In this document: one piece after another, positions 43,894-56,000 of the stretch | Layout of the letters: every line of letters begins with the position of its first letter | How positions within the stretch are numbered: the stretch's first letter is position 1 | Source: Armigeres subalbatus | Lineage: Eukaryota; Arthropoda; Insecta; Diptera; Culicidae | Assembly: GCF_024139115.2 (NCBI RefSeq) | Contig: NC_085139.1 | Location: 9,829,533-9,893,532, forward strand | Direction of reading: 5' to 3' | DNA: 64,000 nt | Position numbers and translations under genes: made by a program | Notes under the pieces: generated by a model | What the model saw: only the letters and a program-made list of their open reading frames with translations | What the model was told of the DNA's origin: nothing | The model's database searches: none

Positions 43894-44723
43894 CATGTAA
43901 TTTTTATGAGGTTACTATGCTAAAGTTGATTTTAATTTTGTTAACTTGATAACCGTATATTGCACTCTGCTAACCTTCACAAATAAAGTTACAATATTTC
44001 GAAGGGTTCTAAATCAGTGAGTGTATGGAGCTTGCGTCGCATATGGTCACATCATTGTGGTGAATACCAAGAAGATGTACGTCTTGTTGCCTAATGCTAA
44101 GGGGCCTACACGCTAAACCACACCCTAGCTACAATTCAGTTGAATTTCTTTGTTTGATGGCGACATATGAATGTCGAGGATAATTTATGACAAACTTTGT
44201 CCAGACGAATAGCTACATTTTTGAACTTTGAAAATGATGTTTTTGAATTTTTCCTGGACATTGATTTCAAACTCAATTGGCATTCTTTTGATTTCTCACT
44301 GGAATTTCTTTTAATGCTCTTTCACAAAAAAAACGTTTCGAGATGTTTTTAGAATTCCGATCCACCAGTCACGTGAACACCAGTCAGAACACCATTCCCG
44401 TAAAATCTCAATCTTAATTGAGTTGTATTGACCCGAATGTGAGCTTAGCCAACGTAGATTTGAGTGGTGAGAAGTCATATTATATAACGTCATATAAAAC
44501 ACATTAATTCGATACAAATCATGACAGTTTGAAAACCGTAAAACTATGTTTTGGAATGACGAGGCGCTCGATTGGGATGAATATAAATTTGATATTAACA
44601 ATAATTTTTAGAATCAAAAAATGGAATGTGCTAGACTTGCTCTATCAATTGTCAATCGAACAGAATAAAATCTCCTAATTGCTTTGCTCAATTGAGAAGG
44701 TTTGGAGAAGGACAGGAGTATAT
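43894..44723. other. Intergenic DNA, no gene seen
   Basis: No open frame with a domain, no tandem array or terminal repeat. The 96-residue minus frame 44601-44311 is unsupported. Confidence 0.5.
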
Positions 44724-46519
44724 AAACTAAACTAAAACTAAACTAAAACTAAACTAAAACTAAACTAAAACTAAACTAAAACTAAACTAAAACTAAACTA
44801 AAACTAAACCAAACCAAACTAAAACCAAAACCAAACCAAAACCAAACCAAACCAAACCAAAACCAAACCAAAACCAACCCAAAACCAAACCAAAACCAAA
44901 CCAAAACCAATCCCAAACCAAACCAAAACCAAACCAAAACCAAACCAAAACCAAAACAAAAACAAACCAAAACCAAACCCAAACCAAAAAAAAACCAAAA
45001 CCAAACCAAACCAAAACCAAACCAAAACCAAACCAAAACCAAACCAAAACCAAACCAAAACCAAACCAAAACCAAACCAAAACCAAACCAAAACCAAACC
45101 AAAACCAAACCAAAACCAAACCAAAACCAAACCAAAACCAAACCAAAACCAAACCAAAACCAAACCAGAACCAAACCAAACCAAAACCAAACCAAACCAA
45201 AACCAAACCAAAACCAAATCAAAACCAACCAAAACCAAACCAAAACCAAATCAAAACCAACCAAAACCAAACCAAAACCAAAACCAAACCAAATCTAAAC
45301 CAAACCCAAAACAAACCCAAACCAAACCAAAACCAAACCCAAACCCAACCAAAACCAAACCCAAACAAAACCCAAACAAAACCCAACCAAAACCAAAACC
45401 CAACCAAAACCAAACCCAAACCCATCCAAAACCCAACCAAAACCCAACCAAAACCAAACCCAAACCAAACCCAAAACAACCCCAAACCCCAACCAAAACC
45501 AAAACCAAACCCAACCCAAAACCAAACCAAAATCAAATCAAAACCAACCAAAACCAACACCAAACCAAACCAAACCCAACCAAAAACAAACCCAAAACAA
45601 AACCACAACCAACCCCAACCAAACCCCACCCAAACCAAAACCAAAACCAAACCAAACCAAACCAACCCAAAACAAACCCAAAACCAACCCAAAACCAACC
45701 CAAACCAAACCCAAAACAAACCAAAAACCAACCCAAAACCACCCCAAAACAAAAACAAAACAAAACCAAAACCAACCCAAAACCAACCAAAACCCAACCA
45801 AACAAACCAAAACCAACCCAAAACCAAAACCAAACCAAACCAAACCAAACCAAAACCAAAACCAAAACCAAAACCAAAACCAAAACCAAAACCAAAACCA
45901 AAACCAAAACCAAAACCAAAACCAAACCAAACCAAACCAAACCAAACCAAACCAAAACCAAACCAAAACCAAACCAAAACCAAACCAAACCAAACCAAAA
46001 CCAAACCAAAACCAAACCAAACCAAACCAAAACCAAACCAAAACCAAACCAAAACCAAACCAAAACCAAACCAAAACCAAACCAAAACCAAACCAAACCA
46101 AACCAAACCAAACCAAACCAAACCAAACCAAAACCAAACCAAACCAAAACCAAACCAAACCAAAACCAAACCAAACCCAAACCAAAACCAACCCAAAACC
46201 AAACCAAACCAAAACCAATCCAAAACCAAACCAAACCAAAAACCAACCAAACCCAACCCAAACACAAACCAAAACCAAACCAAAACAAACCAAAACCAAA
46301 CCAAAACCAAACCAAAACCAAACCAAACCCAACCCAAAACCAAACCAAAACCAAACCCAATCCAAACCAAAACCCAACCAAAACCAAACCCAATCCAAAC
46401 CAAAACTAAACTAAAACTAAACTAAAACTAAACTAAAACTAAACTAAAACTAAACTAAAACTAAACTAAAACTAAACTAAAACTAAACTAAAACTAAACT
46501 AAAAATAAACTGAAACTAG
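44724..46519 (-). repeat. 11 bp A/C-rich satellite with AAACTA flanks
   Basis: The unit is AAAACTAAACT at both ends (44,724-44,812 and 46,404-46,512) and AAAACCAAACC in the core. The middle (about 45,290-45,830) has CCC-containing variants, and 45,850-45,925 shortens to AAAACC (6 bp). The minus strand is therefore a T/G array, and its frames (394 residues at 46403-45219 and several others of Trp/Phe/Gly/Val/Leu) are translation products of the repeat. No coding evidence. Confidence 0.95.
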
Positions 46520-46588
46520 GTTCCTAAGCTTCTGCAAGATGCTTTCTAAGCTTCTGGAAAAAACTTCCCAAGCTTCTGGAAGGAACAA
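46519..46588 (+). repeat. Three-unit outlier of the 22 bp HindIII satellite
   Basis: GGTTCCTAAGCTTCTG, CTTTCTAAGCTTCTGG and CCCAAGCTTCTGGAAG form three diverged units next to the A/C-rich satellite, more than 1 kb before the main AAGCTT array at 47.7 kb. Confidence 0.75.
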
Positions 46589-47315
46589 ACCAACAAGTCC
46601 ATGTATAAAATGCAAAACGCGGCGGGAAACCAATTGTATAGCCACCATCATATAAGCACAAAGCAGCATCCATCCATTTTATTACTATATTTCATCATGC
46701 ATTTACTTGAACCGATAAGACAACTTCAAATTCATGCAGTCAAATATTTCCTCTTGTCGATACTACTCACAGCATGTAAATTTACATAAACTAGCCACAG
46801 CACAATAATGATGGGCTCGATACTGTGTGTTTGAATTATCAAAACTCAGAACTTGTTACTCTTTGGGCGACATTCGTTTCAAGAAGTGAGCACGGTAGAG
46901 TGGAAGAAGAAAGGGCTACCACTATGCGGACCTGAGTTCGATTCTCATCTTGGTCAGTTTTTTTATTTAAATAGAATATAATTGAAATTGTAAATTTGAA
47001 ACAACGCATAGTTCTGCGAAGTAAAAATGAAATGAAATGTAAATTTCTATCGCTTCCCATGCTCCAATTATGTGCATGATAATTGATGTAACTGTACATG
47101 CTTCGTTCGAACAGTGTGGGAAAAAGTGTATTTTTGAGAATCTAGACAGCTTCCGTAATCAAGAATTTAGACATTCCGGAGAATCAGCAAAAAAATAGAC
47201 TCTGCATAACGCAGAATTGCTAGGAATCTGATGCATTTGAAAAACCTGGAATGTCAAGATAATGCGGGAATATTAAAAATTAGTATGAACTGCGAATTGC
47301 GGACGAGAACAGCTT
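46589..47315. other. Intergenic DNA with a second SINE-like copy
   Basis: Apart from the SINE-like repeat at about 46,865-47,115, listed separately, no gene or array is visible. Confidence 0.5.
46865..47115 (+). mobile_element. tRNA-related SINE-like repeat, copy 2
   Basis: GAGCACGGTAGAGTGG as A-box region and GAGTTCGATTCTC as B box (46936-46946), followed by a T run and body. It resembles 13,441-13,680 in head and in the distal TTCGTTCGAACAGTGTGG. The tail is not defined. Confidence 0.5.
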
Positions 47316-47695
47316 CCCTGGGAAGCTTACAAGACTGATCAAAGCAACGGTGGATGGTGTGTAAAACTGTATGAAGATTTCGGGTTTGCAGTTTGCAGTT
47401 TGATCGAATCTCTCCGGGGACTAAGACAAGGTTATGGACTTTCGTGGCTGTTGATCAACATTCTGCTAGAAGGTGTCATGCCCATGCGGTGAGCCGGGTG
47501 TAACAGCCGGGGTACGATTTTCAATAGATCCAATCAATTTATTTGTTTCGTGGATGACATAGACATTGTCTGCCGAACATTTGCAAAAGTGACAGAACTG
47601 TACACCCGTCTGAAAAGTGATGTACCAAAGGTTGGCTGGTGGTGAATGCATCGAAGACAAAGTACATGTTTGTAAGCGCAACTGAGCGCTATCTA
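47316..47695 (+). pseudogene. Non-LTR reverse transcriptase fragment
   Basis: In frames broken by stops I read LIKATVDGV, a palm-domain start, then ICFVDDIDIVCRTFAKVTELY, which has the catalytic FVDD, and SKTKY-like residues further on. The same motif order occurs at 6,900-7,020 with different residues, so this is another LINE of a related type. A segment between the two motifs is missing and there are several stops. Confidence 0.75.
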
Positions 47696-47729
47696 GTGCT
47701 ATCTGTTTAAATGTAAACTACATAAAAAA

Positions 47730-48357
47730 CTTCTTCCACAACTTAATAAAACTTTTTCGACAGCTCAGAAAGCTTCTTCCAGAAATCGCCTCCCAGAAGC
47801 TTGAAGAGCTTCTCCCAGAAGATTGAATAGTTTCTCCCAGAAGCTTGGAAAGCTACTCCCTAAAGCTTAGATATGTTCTATCAGAATATAAGAAAGCGAC
47901 TCTCAGAAGCTTAGGAAGCTTCTATCAGATACTTGGAAAGCTGCTCCTATAGGCGTAGAAAGAATCTCTAAGAAGAAAGGAAAGGTTTCGTAGAAAGCTT
48001 AGAAAGCTTCTCCCAGAAGCTTAGAAAGCTTCTCCCAGAACCTTAGAAAGCTTCTCCGAGAAGTTAAGACAGCTTCTCCCAGAAGCTCAGAGAGCTTCTC
48101 CAGTAAGGTTAAGAGTTTCTCCTAGAAGGTTTAAAAGTTTTCCCCAGAAACTTATAAAGCTTATCTCAGTCGCTTAGAAAGCCTCTTCCAAAAGCTTAGG
48201 AAGCTGCTCCTAAATGCTTAGAAAGCTTCTCCCAGAAGCTTAGAAAGCTTCTTCCAGAATATAAGAAAGCTTCTCCCAGAAGTTTAGAAAGCTTCTCCTA
48301 GAAGCTTAGAAAGCTTGTTCTCGAAGCTTAGAAAGTTTCTCTCAGTAGCTTAGAAAG
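47730..48357 (-). repeat. 22 bp HindIII satellite, inverted block 1
   Basis: Units read CCCAGAAGCTTAGAAAGCTT on the plus strand, the reverse of the main direction. Unit length is 22 bp with frequent substitutions. AAGCTT occurs twice per unit. Confidence 0.9.
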
Positions 48358-48706
48358 AGCTTCTAAGCTTTCTAAGCTTCTGGGAGAAACTTTCTAAGTT
48401 TATGGGAAAAGCTTTCTAAGCTTGCGGGAAAAGATTTCTAAGCCTCTTAGAGAATCTTTCTTATCTTCTGGGAGAACCATTCCAAGCTTCAGGTAAATGT
48501 ATCCCTTTTTCCAGTAAAAACCTTCAAGCTTCTGGTGAAATCTTTCTTAGCATCTGGGAAAAGCTTTCCATGCTTCCGAGAGAAGCTTTCTATGCTTTTG
48601 GGAGAAGCTTTCTAAGCTTATAGGAAAAGCTTTCTAAGATTGTGTTTCTAAGCCTCTACAAGAAGCTTTCTTAGCTTCTGGGAGAACCTTTTCAAGCTTC
48701 TGGTAA

Positions 48707-48770
48707 GCGGTGTTGAACTTAATCTGTAGATTAAAAAAAACACTTTAATAAAGTTTTTAAAAAAAAAAAA
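48707..48770 (+). mobile_element. Short poly(A)-tailed retroposed fragment in the satellite
   Basis: A 64 bp segment foreign to the satellite contains ACTTTAATAAAGTTTTT and ends in 12 A. AAGCTTCTGGTAA flanks it on both sides (48694-48706 and 48771-48783). Because the satellite itself repeats similar words, the duplication is suggestive, not proof. Confidence 0.6.
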
Positions 48771-49509
48771 AAGCTTCTGGTAAATCTTTCCTTTTCTTCC
48801 GGGAGAAACCTTCAAGCTTCTGGTGGAAGCTTTCTTTGTTTCTGGGAGAAGCTTTCTAAGCTTCTGGGAGAAACTTTCTAAGCTTTTAGGAGCAGCTTCC
48901 TAAGCTGGGAGAAGCTTGTTGCTGAGTTTCTTCAGAAGCTTAGAAAGCTTTCAGAGCTTAGAAAGCTCAGTAGCTTAGAAAGAGCTCTGCTTAGAAAGCT
49001 TCTCCAGCTTAGGAAAACTTCTCCAAGAATCTTCAGAAACCTCCCAGGCTTAGAAAGCCCTCCCAGCTTCTGGTGCTTCTCTCAGAAGCTCAGAAAGCCC
49101 AGGCTGCCTCCCAGCTCAGAAAGCTTCTCCAGAAGCTTAGAAAGCCTCCCAGTAGCTTAGAAAGCATCCCAGAGGCTTTAAGCTTCGCACAAGCTTAGAA
49201 AAGCTTCATTGTTTCCCAGAGTTTACAGCTTCTCACACAAGCTTTTCAAACTTCTGGGAGAAACTTTCTAAATTTCTGGGAGAAGCTTTCTAAGCTTCTC
49301 GGTGAAGCTTTCTAAGCCAATGGGAGAAATTTTCTAAACTTCTGGGAGAAGCTTTCTATGCTTCTGGGAGAAGCTTTCTAAGTAGTAAGTAAGCTAGTAA
49401 GTAAGCTTCTGTGATCAGCTTTCTAAGCTTCTGGGAGAAGCTTCTTAAGTAGTAAGTAAGCTAGTAAGTAAGCTTCTGGGATCAGCTTTCTAAGCTTCTG
49501 GGAGAAGCT

Positions 49510-52500
49510 CAAGCTTCTAGGAGAAGTTTTCTAAGCTTCTGGGAGAAGTTTTCAAGCTCTGAAGAAGTTTCTGCTTCTGTGAGAAGCTTGCTTCTGGGAG
49601 AAGCTTGCTCTGGGAGAAGCTTGCCTCTGAGAAAAGCTTGCTTCTGGGAGAAGCTTGTTTAGGAGAAGCTTTCTGCTTCTGGGAGAAGTTTAAGTTTCTG
49701 GGAGAAGCTTTTTGTTCTGGAGAAGTTTGCTTTCCTGGGAGAAGCTGCTTAGCCTGGGAGAAGCTTGCTTCTGGGAGAAGTCAAGTTTCTGGGAGTAGTT
49801 GTTTCCTGGGAGAAGTTTCTTGCTTCTAGAAGCTTGCTTCTGGGATAGCTTTGCTTCTGGGAGACAGTTCTGCTCTGGAGAAGTTTGCTTCCTGGGAGAA
49901 GCTTTCTGTTTCCTGGGAGAAGTTTGCTCTGGGAGAAGTTTGTTTCTATAGTTTCCTGGGGAGAAGCTTGCTTCTGGGAGAAGTTTGCTTCCTGGGAGAA
50001 GCTTTGCTCTGGGAGTAGTTTGCTTTTGGGATAGTTTAAGTTTAAGCTTCTGAGCAGTTTGTTTCCTGAGCAGTTTGCTTCAGAGTTTTCTCTGGGAGAC
50101 AGTTTGCTTCTGGGAGAAGCTTCTAAGCCTGGGATAGTTTGCTCTTGGATAGTTTGCTTCCTGGGAGCAGTTTGCTTCCAGAGAGTTTCTCTGGGAGAAG
50201 TTTGCTCTGGGAGTAGCTTGCTTCAGACAGCTTGTTTTCCAGAGTTTAGCTCCTGGGAGAAGCCTAAGTTTCCTGGGAGACAGCTCCATTCCCAGAAGCC
50301 TGCCTGGGAGAGTTTGCTCTGGGAGAAGTTTGCTTCCTGGGACAAGTTTGCTTCCTGGGAGAGTTTGCTTCTGGGAGAAGTTTGCTTCCTGGGAGCAGTT
50401 TAAGCCTGCTTCCAGACAGTTTCCTTTCCTGGGATAGCTTCCAGCTCTGGGACAGCTCTGTCCTGGGGAGAAGCTCTGCTTCCAGAGCAGCTTCTGCTCC
50501 TGATAGCTCTGCTCCTGGGAGATAGTTTGCTCTGGGAGAAGCTTCCATAGGCTCCAGTTTCCAGACAGTTTCTGTTTCCATAGCCTCCAGTCTGCTCCGG
50601 GAGACAGTTTCCCAGACAGTCTGCTTCTGATAGCTTCTGCTCCAGATAGCTCTGCTCCTGGGACAGTTTGCTCCTGGGAGAAGCTCCAAGCTGGGAGAAG
50701 CTCTGTCTCCAGAGAGCTCTGCTCTGGGGAGAAGTTTGCTTCCTGGGAGCAGCCTTTGCTGGGACACAGCTCTGCCAGACAGCTCTAAGTTTGCTCCAGA
50801 CAGTTTAAGCCATAGTTTGCTTCCTAGAAGTCTGGGGAGAAGCCTCCTGGCTCTGAGATAGTTTCCTGGAGAAGTTCTGCAAGCTCTCCAGAGAGTTTGT
50901 TTTCAGATAGCTTGTTTGGGGAGAAGTTTCTGTTTGGGACAGTTTAAGCTTCCTGGAGATAGTTCTGCTCCTGGGACAGTTTGCTTCCAGATAGTTTAAG
51001 CCTTGGGAGAAGTTTGCTTCCAGATAGTTTGCTTCTTGGGAGAAGTTTGCTTCTGGGGAGCAGTTTCTGTTTCCTGGGGATAGTTTGTTCTAAGCTCTGG
51101 GATAGTTTGCTTCCTGACAGTTTCTGCTTCCTGGGAGAGTTTCCTGGGACAGCTCTGCTTCCTGGGAGCAGTTTGCTTCCTGGAGAAGTTTGCTTCCTGA
51201 GAAGCTTTGCTTCCTGGGAGAAGCTCTTGCTTCCATAGCTCTGCTTCCTGGGAGGTTTGCTTCCTGGGAAGCTTGCTCTGCTTCCTGGGAGAAGCTTGCT
51301 TTGGGGAGAGTTTGCTTCTGGGAGAGTTTGCCTGGGAGAGTTTGCTCTGGGAGAAAGTTTCTAAGCCTGGTAGGGTTTCAGGTTTAAGAAGTTTGCTTTG
51401 GGAGAAGCTCAAGCTCTGAGGAGCTTATGTTTGGGAGAAGTTTGCTTCTGGGATAGTTTGCTCTGGGAGAAGTTTGCTTCCTGGGAGAAGTTTCTGCTTC
51501 TGGGAGATAGTTTGCTTCTGGGAGAAGCTTTGCTTCTTGGGAGAAGTTTGCTTTGGGGGATAGTTTCTGCTTCCTGGGAGAAGTTTGCTTCCTGGGAGAA
51601 GTTTGTTTCTGGGAGAAGTTTCTGCTTCCTGGGAGAAGTTTCTGCTTCTGGGAGAAGCTTTAAGCTTCTGGGAGAAGCTTTCGCTTCTGGGAGAAGCTTT
51701 CTGTTTCTGGGAGAAGTTTGCTTTCCTGGGAGAAGCTTCTGTTTCCTGGGAGAAGTTTCAAGCTTCTGGGAGAAGTTTAAGCCCAGTAGGGCTTTCTGTT
51801 TCTGGGAGAAGTTTGCTTCTGGGAGAAGCTTGCTTCTGGGAGAAGTTTAAGCTCTGGGAGGAGCTTCTATGCTCTGGGAGAAACTCTAAGCTTCCAGTAG
51901 GGCTTTCTAAGCTTCTGGGGAGAAGTTTGCTTCTGGGAGAAGCTTCTCTGGAGAAGCTTTCAAGCCTGGGAGGAGCTTTCATGCTCTGGGAGAAACTCTA
52001 AGCTGGGAGGCAGTTTCTAAGTTTGGGAGGGCTTAAGCTTCTGGGAGAAGCTTTCTAAGCTTCTGGGAGGAAGCTAAGCTTCTGGGAGGAGTTTTGTTTC
52101 TGGGAGAAGTTTGTTTGGGAGAAGTTTAAGCTTCTGGGAGGAGCTTGCTTCTGGGAGGAGCTTTCTGGGAGAGCTTCTGGGAGAAGCTTTATAAGCTTCT
52201 GGAGAAGCTTTGCTTTCTGGGAGAAGCTGCTTCTGGAGAGAAGCTTTGCTTCTGGAAGAAGCTTGTTTGGGAAGCTTAAGCTTCTGGGACAGCTTTGTTT
52301 CCTGGGAGAAGTTTGCTTCTCTGGGAGTAGTTTGTTTGAGAAGTTTGCTTTAAGTTTCTAAGTTTCTGGGAGAGCACTTATAGTTTGCTGGGACAGTTAA
52401 GTTTGGGGAGAGTTTCTAAGCTCTGGGAGAAGTTTCACAAGCTTCTGGGAGGCAAGTTTGCTTCTGGGAGACAGTTTGTTCTGGGAGAAGTTTGCTTCCT

Positions 52501-53040
52501 GAGAAGTTTGCCTGGGAGAAGCACAAGCTGGGAGCTCTGCTTCCTGGGAGAAGCTTAAGCTTTCCGGGGAGGCTAAGCTCTGCTCTGGGAGAAGCTTGCT
52601 CCAGGAGAAACTTTTAAGTCCGGTAGGGCTTTGCTTCTGGGAGACTTTCACAGATACTTCTGCTCCTGGGAGGAGTTCCAGCTCTGGGAAAGTTTTCTGC
52701 TTCTGGGCAGTTTGCTTCCATAGCCTGGCTCCAGACAGCTTCAGCTTTCTGGGAGATAGCTTCCAGCTCTGGGAGCAGCTATAGCTCTGGGAGAGCGCTC
52801 AGTTCCTGGGAGAAGCTCTGCTCTGGGAGAGTTCCTCCAAGCTTCTGGGATAGTTTAAGCTTCTGGGGATAGTTTGCTCTGGGAGTTTAAGCTCTGGGAG
52901 AAGCTCTAAGCTTCCGGGATAGTTTAAGCTCTGGAGAGAAGCTCTGCCTGGGAGAGCACAAGCTTTGGGGATGTTTCTGCTCAGATGTTTGCTTCTGGGA
53001 GAGTTTTTGCTTCTCCAGAAGTTTCTGCAGTAAGTGCTTC
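49510..53040 (+). repeat. Satellite block with shortened, ragged units
   Basis: Unit length drops from 22 to about 17-18 bp and many units lose AAGCTT or replace it with AGTTTGCTTCC. Indels are dense and irregular, unlike the block on either side. Frames such as 51398-51850 and 50767-50264 arise only here. It may be real divergence or poor consensus. Confidence 0.6.
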
Positions 53041-56000
53041 AGTAAGTAAGCTTCTGGGATCAGCTTTCTAAGCTTCTGGGAGAAGCTTCCTAAGCTTCTG
53101 GGAGAAGCTTCCTAAGCTTCTGGGAGAAGCTTTCCAAGCTTCTGGAAGAAGCTTTCCAAGCTTCTGGGAGAAGCTTTCCAAGCTTCTGGGAGAAACTTTC
53201 TACGCTTTTAGGAGCAGCTTCCTAAGCTTTTGGGAGAAGCTTTCTAAGCTTCTGGGAGAAACTTTCTACGCTTTTAGGAGCAGCTTCCTAAGCTTTTGGG
53301 AGAAGCTTTCTAAGCTGCTGAGCTTCTTCCAGAAGCTTAGAAAGTTTCTCACAGAGTTTAGAAGCTTCTTCAGAAAGCTTATCCCAGAAACTTAGAAAGC
53401 TTTCCCAGTAGCTTAGAAGCTTCTCCAGAAGCTTAGAAAGCTGCAAGCAGAAAGCTTCTCACCTGGCTTTGAAAGCTTCTCACACAAGCTTTGAAAGCTT
53501 CTCCCAGAAGCTTAGAAAGCTACTTACACAAGCTTTGTAAGCTTCTGGGAGAAACTTTCTAAACTTCTGGGAGAAGCTTTGTAAGCTTCTGGGAGAAACT
53601 TTCTAAGCTTCTGGGAGAAGCATTCTAAGCTTCTGGGCAAAGCTTTCCAAGCTTCTGGGAGAAGCTTCCCAAGCTTCTGGGAGAAGCTTATGTTTGGGAG
53701 AAGCTTGCTTCTGGGAGAAGCTTTCTAAGCTTCTGGGAGGAGCTTCATGCTTCTGGGAGAAGCTTTCTAAGCTTCTGGGAGAAGCTTTCTAAGCTTCTGG
53801 GTTAAGCTTTCTAAGTAGTAAGTAAGCTAGTAAGTAAGCTTCTGGGATCAGCTTTCTAAGTTTCTGGGATCAGCTTCTAAGCTTCTGGGAGAAGCTGTCT
53901 AAGCTTCTGGGAGAAGCTTTCTAAGCTTCTGGGAGAAGCTTTCTAAGCTTCTGGGAGAAGTTTTCTATGCTTCTGGGAGAAGCTTTCTAAGCTTCTGGGA
54001 GAAGCTTTGTAAGCTTCTGAGAGAAGCTTTTTAAGCTTCTGGAAGAAGCTTTCTAAGCTCCTGCGATAAGCTTTCTAAGCTTCTGGGAGAAGCTTTCTAG
54101 GCTTCTGGAAGAAGCTTTCTGCTTCAAGGAGAAGCATCTTAAGTTTTGGGAGAAGCTTAGCTGCTTCTAAGCTTCTGGGAGAAGCTTTCTAAGCTTCTTG
54201 GGAGAAGCTTTCATGCTTCTGGAGAAGCTTTCAAGCTTTCTGGGAGAAGCTTTCCAAGCTTCTGGGAGAAGCCTCAAGCTTCTGGGAGAAGTTTCCAAGC
54301 TTCTGGGAGAAGTTTCCTGCTTCTGGGAGAAGTTTTCCAAGCTTCTGGAGAAGAGCTTCTGGGAGAAGCCTGCTTCTGGGAGAAGCCTAAGCTCTGGGAG
54401 AAGCTTTCCAAGCTTCTGGGAGAAGCCTGCTTCTGGGAGAAACTTTCCAAGCTTCCTGGGAGAAGCTTGCTTCTGGGTGAAGCTTTCCAAGCTTCTGGGA
54501 GAAGCCTGCTTCTGGGAGAAGCTCCAAGCTTCTGGGAGAAGCTTTCTATGCTTCTGGGAGAAGCTTTCTATGCTTCTGGGAGAAGCTTTCTATGCTTCTG
54601 GGAAAAGCTTTCCAAGCTTCTGGGATAAGCTTTCCATGCTTCTGGGAGAAGCTTTCTATGCTTCTGGAAGAGCTTTCTATGCTTCTGGAACAAGCTTTTC
54701 AAGCTTCTGGGAGAAGTTTTCTTAGCTTCTGGGAGAAGCTTTCTAAGCTTCTGGGAGAAGCTTTCTAAGCTTCTGGGATAAGCTTTCTAAGCTTCTGGGA
54801 TAAGCTTTCTAAGCTTCTGGGAGAAGCTTTCTAATCTTCTGGGAGAAGCTCTTCAAGCTTCTGGGAGAAGTTTTCTAAGCTTCTGGGATAAGTTTTTTAA
54901 GCTTCTGGAGAAGCTTTCTAAGCTTCTGGGATAAGCTTTCGAAACTTCTGGGAGAAGCTTTCTAAGCTTCTGGGAGAAGCTTTCTAAGCTTCTGGAAGTA
55001 GCTTTCTAATCTTCTGGTAGTAGCTTCCTAAGCTTCTGGAAGTAGCTTCCTAAGCTTCTGGAAGTACCTTTCTAAGCTTCTGGGAGAAGCTTCCTAAGCT
55101 TCTGGGAGAAACTTTCTACGCTTTTAGGAGCAGCTTCCTAAGCTTTTGGGAGAAGCTTTCTAAGCTGCTGAGCTTCTTCCAGAAGCTTAGAAAGTTTCTC
55201 ACAGAAGCTTAGAAAGCTTCTTCCAGAAGCTTAGAAAGCTTATCCCAGAAACTTAGAAAGCTTTACCCAGTAGCTTAGAAAGCTTCTCCCAGAAGCTTAG
55301 AAAGCTTCTCGCACAAGCTTAGAAAGCTTCTCACACAAGCTTTGAAAGCTTCTCACACAAGCTTTGAAAGCTTCTCCCAGAAGCTTAGAAAGCTACTTAC
55401 ACAAGCTTTGTAAGCTTCTGGGAGAAACTTTCTAAACTTCTGGGAGAAGCTTTGTAAGCTTCTGGGAGAAACTTTCTAAGCTTCTGGGAGAAGCATTCTA
55501 AGCTTCTGGGCAAAGCTTTCCAAGCTTCTGGGAGAAGCTTCCCAAGCTTCTGGGAGAAGCTTTCTATGCTTCTGGGAGAAGCTTTCTAAGCTTCTGGGAG
55601 AAGCTTTCTAAGCTTCTGGGAGGAGCTTTCTATGCTTCTGGGAGAAGCTTTCTAAGCTTCTGGGAGAAGCTTTCTAAGCTTCTGGGTTAAGCTTTCTATG
55701 TAGTAAGTAAGCTAGTAAGTAAGCTTCTGGGATCAGCTTTCTAAGTTTCTGGGATCAGCTTCTAAGCTTCTGGGAGAAGCTGTCTAAGCTTCTGGGAGAA
55801 GCTTTCTAAGCTTCTGGGAGAAGCTGTCTAAGCTTCTGGGAGAAGCTTTCTAAGCTTCTGGGAGAAGTTTTCTATGCTTCTGGGAGAAGCTTTCTAAGCT
55901 TCTGGGAGAAGCTTTGTAAGCTTCTGAGAGAAGCTTTTTAAGCTTCTGGAAGAAGCTTTCTAAGCTCCTGCGATAAGCTTTCTAAGCTTCTGGGAGAAGC

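Noticed and set aside
45219..46403. 394-residue Trp/Phe/Gly/Val/Leu frame as a membrane protein
   Set aside because: It is a direct translation of the 11 bp satellite; overlapping frames of similar length exist in the other registers.
44724..46519. Telomere-type repeat
   Set aside because: The T/G strand unit (AGTTTAGTTTT, GGTTTGGTTTT) is not TTAGG or another known telomeric motif, Diptera lack that system, and unique DNA follows on both sides.
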